From: Paramoeba atlantica
Lineage: Eukaryota; Discosea
Assembly: GCA_977017575.1 (NCBI GenBank)
Contig: CDRNVI010000006.1
Coordinates: 186,001 to 250,000, forward strand
Direction: 5' to 3'
Length of the DNA: 64,000 bases
In this document: positions 56,598 to 64,000 of the stretch, in pieces
Position numbering within the stretch: the stretch's first letter is position 1
Layout of the letters: each line of letters starts with the position of its first letter
Position numbers and translations under genes: made by a program
The notes under the pieces: generated by a model
The model's database searches: none
Told to the model about the DNA's origin: nothing
The model's input: only the letters and a program-made list of their open reading frames with translations

Positions 56598-58673
56598 ATG
56601 TATCGTGTGTCTGGGAAGTATCTGGTATCTCTTACGGGAGCACGGGCAGATCGTGGATTCCTTAGACCGGTCAAGCAGAACGTCGTTAGTAAAGGCGACC
56701 CAATGATTCTAGTTTTAGTGGAATCACCGAACAAGGCCCCGGCGGTGCGAAATTATTTGTCAAAGTACCTTTCCAGTCGATCAAATAACGTAGTGAACCT
56801 TCAAGTTATGGCCACAGTAGGACACTTCATGGAAAGCTGCGATTTGGAACTCCGCGACAACTACGAAATGCAATGGAAATTGAGAAAGGACAAATTGAAT
56901 ATTATTCAAGGAATCATCGACGTTCTGGCACATTCTAGGATAAGAGAGGTTGTCCTTGCATCCGATCCTGATCGCGAAGGAGAGCTGATCGCGGCCCATA
57001 TTCATGACATGATTCTCCCTACCAAGGTTGGAGTACCTTTTTCACGCGCTTATTTCTATGCTATGACGGACGAAATGGTGACCAAGGGTTTTGTGGAGCG
57101 GAGGGAAAATTTCATTGATAAGAATCTTGTTGACAGTGCTTTGGCCCGTCATGCTATGGATAAAATTTTCGGATTTACAGCGAGCATTCTTTTGCAAAAA
57201 GTACATCCTAGCTGTCGGTCAATAGGAAGGGTCCAGACGCCAGCATTGCACATAGTACAAGAACGCGAAAACGAAATCCGTAAATTTCAACAGAGGGGAG
57301 CTCTTGTGAAGTACGATGTATATCCTGTTCTACGTAATAACTCCTCTCATGAAGACCTCTTTGGCGCATTCGACGCAAAAACAGCAGGTCTAACTACGGA
57401 TCAAAATTTATGCGAGGAACGCGTAACAGAACTTCTAAAAAAGTGGAAAGGTCACTGCGGAAAAGTAAAAGTACAGATCAATAAGAAGACTGTCTCACCT
57501 CCACATCCATTTACAATGGCAACGCTCCTTATTGAGGCCGGAAAACAATTCTGCATGAGAGGTGACCAAGTAAGTCAGATAACACAGAAATTGTTTACTG
57601 AAGGACTCATCACCTACCCGCGCACCGATTCAGAACGTCTGTCTGAAGAGTTTGAAAACTCTCTGCTGAGCTATGTTTCTCAGACCTATGGAAAATCCTT
57701 GGTAGGCGTTGGAAGAAAATCTCGCAAGAAGGACACTTCAAATGCGGAAGGGGCACACGAAGCGATACGTCCTACAGATCTGACAAAGACTCCTAGAACA
57801 ATGTCTCTTACGGGGGGTGCGATGATGCTTTATACGCTTATCTATCAACGAACTATTGCAAGCCGTATGGCCTCACTTGTGCAAAACGTAGCAGAAGCTA
57901 ACGTCGTGTTTTCAGCTGCGTCAGAGGGTCGCGATCGGGCAGTGGTTACTGTGTCGTCGGCCTATATTTCCAGCCCTGGATATCGTCTGGCGTTCACGAC
58001 CCCTGGATTGTCTTTCGACGAAAAGTCCTCTGCGGAAGTGCAGAATCGGTCACTCTATGATACCATAACAGCGATGCCAGACTCAACGGTGACTTTACAT
58101 GACATTCGGGTCGCGACACATCGTGAGGCAAAGCCGCAGAGGTTGACCGAAGGAACGTTGATAAAGGCTCTCAAAGACGCAGGTATCGGTCGGCCTTCCA
58201 CATACCCGACTACTATGGTGACACTGCGAGAGCGCGGCTATGTGTCCCACCTACGTGATCAAAAGTTACAACTCGCACCGCAAGGCGAAATGGCGGCATA
58301 TTTCGCTAAAAAACATTTCCAGTCTTTCGTCGATACAGGGTATACATCTGGGATGGAAAAAATGTTAAATACTATGGCCAACGGAGGCACACTGCGCCAT
58401 ATGGTCGTTGCTCAATTCTGGAAAGAGTTTGATCAATGCGTATCAAAGTCGCAAGCCGTTTCTTCTTCTGCGCATGGTGAAGTGTACGGAAAAGCACGCA
58501 CACTTTACGAGGCGACGGAAATGTACTGCCCGAGAAAAGAATCTAAATCGGAGTCTCACGTTAGATATCCGAATTATAAAAAGCCTGGAGCCCGTCTTAT
58601 CCATCCCCTCAAACTGAAGAAAAGGAAGAGCCAGATTCAAAAAAGTAGACTCAAGGTAAACTTACATAATTAA
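56598..58673 (+). CDS. DNA topoisomerase IA, possibly mitochondrial
   Basis: A 691-residue protein; the first ATG is at 56598. The toprim domain starts with LVLVESPNKAPAVRNYL and contains SDPDREGELIAAHI (about 123-136). The core has RHAMDKIFGFTAS and SIGRVQTPALHIV, then the active-site segment GLITYPRTDSERLS with the catalytic tyrosine near 339, GAHEAIRPTD, and GIGRPSTYPTTM. There are no C-terminal zinc fingers; the tail is basic. The first 30 residues (basic, Ser/Arg) may be a mitochondrial presequence. Kinetoplastids have a mitochondrial topoisomerase IA that resolves late replication intermediates of kDNA, which this could be. Confidence 0.92.
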   Translation: MYRVSGKYLVSLTGARADRGFLRPVKQNVVSKGDPMILVLVESPNKAPAVRNYLSKYLSSRSNNVVNLQVMATVGHFMESCDLELRDNYEMQWKLRKDKLNIIQGIIDVLAHSRIREVVLASDPDREGELIAAHIHDMILPTKVGVPFSRAYFYAMTDEMVTKGFVERRENFIDKNLVDSALARHAMDKIFGFTASILLQKVHPSCRSIGRVQTPALHIVQERENEIRKFQQRGALVKYDVYPVLRNNSSHEDLFGAFDAKTAGLTTDQNLCEERVTELLKKWKGHCGKVKVQINKKTVSPPHPFTMATLLIEAGKQFCMRGDQVSQITQKLFTEGLITYPRTDSERLSEEFENSLLSYVSQTYGKSLVGVGRKSRKKDTSNAEGAHEAIRPTDLTKTPRTMSLTGGAMMLYTLIYQRTIASRMASLVQNVAEANVVFSAASEGRDRAVVTVSSAYISSPGYRLAFTTPGLSFDEKSSAEVQNRSLYDTITAMPDSTVTLHDIRVATHREAKPQRLTEGTLIKALKDAGIGRPSTYPTTMVTLRERGYVSHLRDQKLQLAPQGEMAAYFAKKHFQSFVDTGYTSGMEKMLNTMANGGTLRHMVVAQFWKEFDQCVSKSQAVSSSAHGEVYGKARTLYEATEMYCPRKESKSESHVRYPNYKKPGARLIHPLKLKKRKSQIQKSRLKVNLHN

Positions 58674-59316
58674 TTCGCAAACGATTACAAAAGGAAATGC
58701 TAAACTATATAAATGCATCTCGAGCTAAAAAAGTGCATGTGAGCTAAAAAAGTGATCATGTGCTCACGAGAGATTCGGCTGGCAATAGAAGTATTGTGCC
58801 TCAAAATGCCATCTAGTAGGATCCCAGTGAAGTTTCAAATTCTTTAAAACTGACAAAAACTTGTTAATTTTTGCATTCACCTCTTCACATTGTAATACAC
58901 TGAATGCGTGCTTACTTAGTTGTCAGTAGTTATTGTTGGTCAATTTCAATCTCTAATACTCGCCTTGATGTATAACTGGCTATGAATCGAATCGCTTAGA
59001 ATATGTACATGTACATGTACATGTATATCTTTTTGAAGCTTGTTCTTTTTACTATTTTTATTAATAAAAAGAGGACACTCTTGTATGTTACAGGGCTCAG
59101 TGCAAGACTATGATACGTATATGGTGTGCAAATCTGCGTAATTTTAAATTACGAAGTAAACTATTTATTAGTCAATGTGTTTGGGTGTAAATTTACTCTT
59201 AATACATTCTTATCTAGATATTGGTTTCCTTTTTCCCACTACCGTCCTACAAACTCATTTCTAAGACCTTCCCCCTTTTCCTAACCCTCTTTTTACCCCC
59301 CCCCCCTGTAAGTGGC
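58674..59316 (+). other. Intergenic region with GTACAT microsatellite and a pyrimidine tract
   Basis: Contains a (GTACAT)n run at 59002-59027. From 59222 to 59310 the sequence is rich in C and T and contains an AG at 59311-59312, six bases before the ATG at 59317. No gene recognised. Confidence 0.6.
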
Positions 59317-60303
59317 ATGCCCCCGCGTCTCCTTCACTTTCGTACACTGCCCCTTTTCCTTTCCCTTCTCCTCGGGTTTTCTCCCCCGTTATCCTCACAC
59401 TCTTCTCTTCTATCTGCTTCTCTCTCACTTAATCGAAGTGGTTTGAAAACCACAGCTCCATGGGTTCCGCATCTCGCGGCCTATGATGACGACGTCGAGA
59501 GGACTAGTTCAAGCTCCATGGATGAGAACAGCACAAGGAAAGGAGTTGAAAACAGCGAGGGTAGTGAAGAGGATGTGAAGCAAATGGAAGAGAGTAGACA
59601 GCTGGAGACTCAAGAAGAGGAAGAAGACGAGGAGGAGGAGGAGATGCTGCAGTCTACGGAGTCCCAGGACATACGCTGTGCCGTGCGGGTGCCCTCCTAT
59701 ACCGGGAGTTCTTCGGTGGAGCTCACCGCGGGGTCTCCGATGGATGTGGTTGTGACGGTCGCTAACCGGGCCCAACGGGACGCGTTGGCCGGAAGTTACC
59801 GGGTGGAATATGTCCTGGCGCATCTCGCTGTGGGACAGCCGGCGTTTTTTGTGCAGAATTTTACTGGTGCGCAGTACAACCGCACGGTGCGCCCCGGAGA
59901 CACGATCAGTTTGCCGTATCGCCTGTTTCCCGGTGTAGATCTCGAGAACCGGGACTACAACTTCGTGCTACAAGTGTTCTATGTGGGTGAAGAGGAAACG
60001 TTTCTAGCCACTCCGTTGAATACAACCGCAACCATACTTTCTATCTCTCGTACCTCATCACAACTCTCTCGTTTTATGATTGGTGTCTCCTTGTTGGCTG
60101 CATTACTGGTTGCTATTTTTGTTAGGTGGGTCCAACGTAGGCGGTGTCTGAAATCGCATCACGAGAAAGCGCCAGGAAGAAAGAGTTCGGTTCATGCGAT
60201 TTCAGAACAGATAGACTGGGACTACATAGGACCAGAGCACAGACAGCGCGTGCGAGCACGCTCACATACACCCAAGCCTGTTAGAAGTTCGATGCAGAAC
60301 TAA
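59317..60303 (+). CDS. SSR1: Translocon-associated protein subunit alpha (TRAP-alpha)
   Basis: A 328-residue protein from the first ATG (59317). A signal peptide (LLHFRTLPLFLSLLLGFSPP) is followed by an acidic, Glu-rich stretch (about residues 70-110) and a luminal beta domain with FFVQNFTGAQYNRTV and LFPGVDLENRDYNFVLQVFY, which match the conserved QNFT and PxxF segments of TRAP-alpha. One membrane span (FMIGVSLLAALLVAIFV, about 251-268) and a basic cytosolic tail with IDWDYI follow, the latter in the place of the conserved MSWIP. TRAP assists signal-peptide insertion at Sec61. It is the last host gene of the directional cluster visible here. Confidence 0.85.
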   Translation: MPPRLLHFRTLPLFLSLLLGFSPPLSSHSSLLSASLSLNRSGLKTTAPWVPHLAAYDDDVERTSSSSMDENSTRKGVENSEGSEEDVKQMEESRQLETQEEEEDEEEEEMLQSTESQDIRCAVRVPSYTGSSSVELTAGSPMDVVVTVANRAQRDALAGSYRVEYVLAHLAVGQPAFFVQNFTGAQYNRTVRPGDTISLPYRLFPGVDLENRDYNFVLQVFYVGEEETFLATPLNTTATILSISRTSSQLSRFMIGVSLLAALLVAIFVRWVQRRRCLKSHHEKAPGRKSSVHAISEQIDWDYIGPEHRQRVRARSHTPKPVRSSMQN

Positions 60304-60808
60304 AAGCTCAAATTTATGCTCTGCACCGGTTTCGAATGATAGTTTCAATAGTTCTATTTATGGAATATACTTTTAGAGTACGATCTTGTATAAAAAGACG
60401 ATACTCCATGTGGCTTTTATTTAAATCAGAATCCACTTTTTCTATGGCACTTACTAATCTCATTGTTTTGTACGTATATTATAGCTATTACGTATGCTAA
60501 AGTCCCTGCTACATACGATATGGGCTATTCAGACCATCTTGTACTATTATCGGGTAAGATGCAGTATACATGTAAATGTAAACCTACATGTAAATGTAGG
60601 TTGAAAATGATATTTTTGAATATTGTTCGAGTTCGCTTTTTCCAGGGATCCTTAAAACTACATCTAATAGATGTATAGATTCTAAATTAGTATAGATACT
60701 AAATTAGTATAGATTCTATACCAATTTTAAGGTGCTATAATCACATAAATACTATATTTAAACCTTTATTTTCCCCCTGCTTTTTCTTTACCTCGTCCAG
60801 TATCACCC
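60304..60808 (+). other. Intergenic region with short repeats
   Basis: CTACATGTAAATGTAGG palindromic repeats at 60570-60600 and repeated TAAATTAGTATAGAT units at 60685-60720. No coding feature until 60809. Confidence 0.55.
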
Positions 60809-60922
60809 ATGTCGAACAAACGCAGAAATGACAAAAGACAAGAAGAATGTGCTGTGACGAACTCCGATTTTTTTTGGCAATCAAGACTTTTTCTGTGGTT
60901 CATTTTTCATGCAAGTGAGTGA
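60809..60922 (+). pseudogene. Possible 5' end of an interrupted gene
   Basis: A C/T-rich tract with AG at 60799-60800 precedes an ATG at 60809, as for host genes here. The frame encodes about 37 residues (MSNKRRNDKRQEECAVTN...) before a stop. Transposon-related sequence follows from about 60920, so a host gene may have been cut by an insertion. Confidence 0.25.
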
Positions 60923-61200
60923 GCTCATGCACTTCCGTAAAGTCATAGTACATAGCGCCAGAAGATACGAATTTGTCCCCTCGTACATCAGGTATTTCAT
61001 GAGTGCGTTGATTGACAACCCCGTACCTACGCCATTCGCCCCTGCGCAACTTCCCTCGCCCCGCCCAAAACCCCCCTCCCCCCCTGAGCCACTCTCCCTA
61101 GCCAAACCCCTGCTACTGGGGACCGTCCCAGAAATGATCAAATCCTTGTTACTGGGGGGGTCTACGGTATATCGGAAAAAGGCGACGCGCGAAAATAAAT
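60920..61200 (-). mobile_element. Fragment related to the transposon sequence at 63140-63320
   Basis: On the minus strand a short frame encodes GGFGRGEGSCAGANGVGTGL followed by SINALM, closely matching GVFGRGEGGCKGANGVVAGL followed by DGLKSNALM at 63200-63300. Both copies also share a TCAAATCCTTGTTACTGGGG-like terminal sequence. Confidence 0.6.
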
Positions 61201-61360
61201 GAACGTTTCACTTCCTGAAGAAAAGTATCTTTATGATAAGCTCTTGCTTTATGAAAGGTCTCGGACTGCCATCTCATTGACGGTACACACGCCGACCAAA
61301 AACGTCACTGGTTCAAAAAACCAAAAGGTGGACAAAGAATATTTCGTACTCTTAGTAAAA

Positions 61361-61850
61361 TACAGAGGGGTGCACGAAAATATCGGGGGGTCAAAATTCT
61401 TATAACTCGGCCAATTTTGCAAAATAATAGCGCATTCGAGAGCTCTCGCAGAGTTACGTGTCATGTGATATTACGTTTTACGTAGTTTCCAGGTATATGC
61501 ATTCTCCTGAATACCGTAAATAGGGCAACTGCAAGTTTTTTTTCTGGTAAAAAAAAGTTAGTATCCACAATTTCCACCTTTTTTCTCCAACAAAATTTTC
61601 ACACGCGTTGGAACACTCTTTAAAGTTCTCAAAAATACATCGTATTGCTCCCCCTTTAATTTTTCGACCCCAGAAGCGATCGCTCGTCTCAAATCTTCAC
61701 GATTCGTTGGACAAAGCGCGTTTATATGCTCGTCCATTATTCCCCAAATGTTTTCTATTGGGTTTAAATCTGGGGATTTGGGTGGCCAACACAACATCTT
61801 CACTCCTTCATCATTAAAGGCACGACGAGTATAAACGCAACCTGGCGGCC
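61361..61850 (-). pseudogene. 3' part of a Tc1-like element with transposase C-terminus
   Basis: A Tc1-like end (TACAGAGGGG at 61361, sharing blocks with the MITE at 34621) is followed by the C-terminal 90 residues of a transposase on the minus strand (61558-61850): FNDEGVKMLCWPPKSPDLNP, IENIWGIMDE and KILLEKKGGNCGY. The last acidic catalytic residue (NPIE) is present, but everything upstream is replaced by an unrelated GC-rich sequence. Confidence 0.8.
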
Positions 61851-62188
61851 TCACTACAAAGGGAAAGCGATCAGGAGTGCCTTCAAGGCCCACACCCAAC
61901 CCCGCTCCCCTGGAGGACCGACCCGGAACCGCAGAGCTGAACCAGGCTCCAGCGCAGCCGCTAAATTGCGAGCTGCTTACGCAAAGAAGGCTTGAGACAC
62001 AGCCTACACGATGCAACGGGGTTGGACGCCCGTCCTGGTAGCTACGGTTGGGGAGCCGTGCTCGGGCCGCAAGGCGTCGAGTGCCGTCTGGGAAGGGGGT
62101 AGCAAGACGATGAAGGTCGGTGACCTGAGACTCTACCCTAACGGTTGGCGCTGCAGAGCCCTCCGTGTTCTTCTTCTTCTTCTTCTGA
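61846..62188. mobile_element. GC-rich insertion ending in a TTC microsatellite
   Basis: This 340-base stretch is far more GC-rich than its surroundings and interrupts the Tc1 transposase. It ends with TTCTTCTTCTTCTTCTTCT (62168-62186) on the + strand. Short elements with such simple-repeat tails are typical of SINEs or truncated non-LTR retrotransposons. No clear target-site duplication or tRNA-like promoter was seen, so the class is uncertain. Confidence 0.4.
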
Positions 62189-62948
62189 TCGCATGGTTGA
62201 TGATACACAACGACAAGTTGTGGAGAACTATTGGCGAAGTTCTGTTTCTCAAAAATACGTTTAGACAAGCATTAAACCGGATTCACTTTTCCGAAACACA
62301 CACGGAACGCGAATTTGGTCACATGTTGCACATAGAAAACAAGAAGAGACATCTTTTTGACGACCTACTTGAGGGTATGGTGCGAGTCCTTCTTAATGAT
62401 CCGTAGAACCGAAACCGACACAAGGCGCGCAAAGGAACACGAGGAAGACACTCATTTCCTTCGGAATACAACACCTTATCGGTGAATTGGAGCAAATTGT
62501 TTTTGGGAAAAGAACGGAAAGTAGCCCACAAGGAGGAGACAATTCATTTGTCTAATGGAATTACACTTCGCTGGTATTTCCTTGGACAATCTAAAAGTAG
62601 GAAGTAGGGCGGTAGTGCAGAACGAGGATATCCGCATCGTTCACACAGACTTTCGAGAAAAAGAGAAACTCTTTAGCTACGTTAGACAGGCAGTGAGAGC
62701 CAACCAAAAACTGTTTCTGCATTTTCAGCAGTGGGCTTTAAAATTCTCAAGCAATGGCCATAACATTGAGTCGTATAATTATTTGCCTTTGTAATACCGT
62801 GATTTTAAAATAGTACACCTCTTTTGAATCTTACCTTCGTTTTTGATTTTTTTTTCGTTTACAGGGGTTTTTTTCTATGCTTTCCTATCATTTCCTTGTT
62901 TTTTTCCTTTTTAAACGAATTTTATTAACGTGGTTAAACCTGGAATAT
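62189..62948 (+). other. Region with two unassigned open frames
   Basis: The segment 62220-62406 encodes FLKNTFRQALNRIHFSETHT and NKKRHLFDDLLEGMVRVLL, and 62555-62794 encodes 79 residues from an ATG. They could be pieces of one decayed gene or of a transposon. No similarity is recognised. Confidence 0.35.
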
Positions 62949-63760
62949 CAGAGGGGGGGCCACCGCCAATGCGACACTATTCTGCCATATTCTACCGATC
63001 GCAGGGGTTTCGTCCTTTTGAGGCGTACTTTATTTTTGGAACCTGCCCCGCGACGCGAAGCGGCGCGCTTTTTTTGTGTGAAAAGCTTTTTTTTGATTTG
63101 GTGGTTATATACCCCTCCAGTAATAAAATCGATTTTGGATCAAAATGGGTTAAATCCTTGTTACTGGGGGGGTATACTTTTTGGGAGAGAAAGGAGCTTT
63201 TTTGTTCATGAGTGCGTTGCTTTTCAGTCCATCCAACCCCGCAACCACGCCATTCGCTCCCTTACAACCGCCCTCACCCCGCCCAAACACCCCTTGTTTG
63301 GGCACACTCCCTTTGTGCGTGTTTTCTTTGCCGCGAAAAACTGCGTCTTCAAGTGCTGCGTGCGGAATATTGTACTTCACCTTCCAGTTCACAATGTCGA
63401 AATGGGCCTCCGAATCTAGTGCCTGCGTACTGAAATGCAGTGTAGGATTATCTCTCCTTCTCTCGGCAAGTTTCTCATCACGCCACACTTCAAACGTCTT
63501 CGAGTGTTTTTTTAAGTGCTGTAAAGCCGCTTGATAGGATGATGACATGCCCCGAGCAATCTTAAATGTTTTTCCCTGACCTTCCCGACAGAGCTTGCAG
63601 ATGTACTCAAGTAAAGGTGTCGGAGAACTTCCACCATCGGGGTCAGTACTACAGTGCCGTTCCAGCCATATTGCAACAAACATTTCGCTCTTAGGAAAGG
63701 TCCTCAGGTGAAATAAGTGGTGGAAAAGCATCATTTAGGGACAGGACTTTAGTGCAAAAT
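62949..63760 (-). pseudogene. hAT-family transposon remnant with BED finger
   Basis: The minus-strand frame 63734-63150 starts with a BED-type finger (VAIWLERHC, EYICKLCREGQGKTF, LQHLKKHSKTF) and continues with ERRRDNPTLHFSTQALDSEA and KVKYNIPHAALEDAVFR, clearly homologous to the hAT remnant at 29901-30579. The frame then runs into unrelated sequence (GSVPKQGVFGRGEG), and no catalytic domain follows. The end at 62949 (CAGAGGGGGGGCCACCGCC) resembles the end after 30746. Confidence 0.72.
63108..63176. repeat. 69-bp fold-back unit
   Basis: TATACCCCTCCAGTAATAA at 63108 and the inverse TTGTTACTGGGGGGGTATA at 63158-63176 are imperfect inverted repeats of about 19 bases around a 31-base loop. One arm also occurs at 61141-61160. 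Confidence 0.6.
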
Positions 63761-64000
63761 TAGTTTGTTGAAACAGTTTTAAGATTTTTCAATTTGCTTT
63801 TGAGTCAAAATGTTGGGCGGGAAGTACTGTGCCCCCCCTAGTTATCTGTCACACGTCAACCCCCCTAGTTATCTGTCACTTTTTGGCACTTCGAATTTTT
63901 TTCCGTCGACTACCCCCCCTAGTTATCTGTCACTTTTTAAAAATAGGTAAAACGCTTTTTTCCGAAAAAAATCATGAAATGAAACTCTGCAAAGTGTTCC
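63761..64000. repeat. Iterated CCCCCCTAGTTATCTGTCAC motif
   Basis: Three copies at 63832-63852, 63860-63879 and 63913-63931, same orientation. The same motif with TTT instead of TCT occurs three times at 38956-39032. They may be transposase-binding repeats near a transposon end. Confidence 0.65.

Noticed and set aside
61558-62268. Complete 236-residue fusion protein on the minus strand
   Set aside because: Only the last 90 residues are transposase; the rest is a chance open frame through the GC-rich insertion.
1-64000. tRNA and rRNA genes
   Set aside because: No B-box (GGTTCGAANCC-like) with a foldable cloverleaf and no rRNA core sequence was noticed on either strand by eye; a covariance search could still find one.

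Overview
This is a eukaryotic nuclear window, most likely from a kinetoplastid or another euglenozoan (inference). About 27 host genes are intronless and compact, and all but one frameshifted candidate lie on the + strand from position 9 to 60303, like a polycistronic directional gene cluster. Many genes are preceded by a polypyrimidine tract and an AG just before the first ATG (for example 25501-25540, 52441-52462, 53781-53794), which is what trans-splicing acceptors look like. All three stop codons are used and eRF1 has standard TASNIKS and YxCxxxF motifs, so the code is standard. Several genes fit mitochondrial RNA metabolism of kinetoplastids: a TUTase-like nucleotidyltransferase, an RGG-rich protein, a possible whirly-fold (MRP-like) protein, a PPR protein, an NSUN-type methyltransferase and a type IA topoisomerase. 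No spliced-leader RNA gene was found, so the assignment remains an inference.

Layout. 1-22 kb: a degenerate DEAH-helicase-like protein, a secreted LRR protein, SF3b6/p14, a LAMMER (CLK) kinase, a TUTase, a TBC1D20-like RabGAP, eL41, eRF1, a UBC7-like E2 with a UBA domain, EMC6, a syntaxin-18-like SNARE, NAC-beta, a whirly-like protein and a zinc-motif protein. 22.8-25.5 kb: a near-perfect palindrome carrying two head-to-head Tc1/mariner transposases, bounded by TA and Tc1-type ends. 25.5-34.5 kb: a Usp14/Ubp6 deubiquitinase, an ATP-grasp protein, a hAT remnant, a minus-strand frameshifted gene with an AT-hook, a small basic protein and an NSUN methyltransferase.

34.5-42.2 kb is a transposon graveyard: a TA-flanked MITE, a frameshifted PIF/Harbinger-type transposase, two related Tc1-like elements, and five copies of an 83-nt block with C-box and D-box motifs at its ends, three of them in a 128-bp tandem array. 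42.4-60.3 kb returns to host genes: PrimPol, a PPR protein, SRP receptor beta, LSG1 GTPase, a PlsC acyltransferase, a NYN-domain protein, HUS1, an RGG protein, a short unknown protein, topoisomerase IA and TRAP-alpha. 60.3-64 kb is again transposon debris (Tc1 and hAT fragments, a GC-rich insertion ending in TTC repeats, and iterated C-rich motifs).

Functionally the host genes cover translation (eRF1, eL41, LSG1, NAC-beta), secretory-pathway biogenesis (SR-beta, TRAP-alpha, EMC6, Qa-SNARE, TBC protein, E2), genome maintenance (HUS1, PrimPol, topoisomerase IA) and organellar RNA processing. Nothing beyond co-directional transcription suggests co-functional operons. The transposons fall between host genes and mostly leave their reading frames intact.
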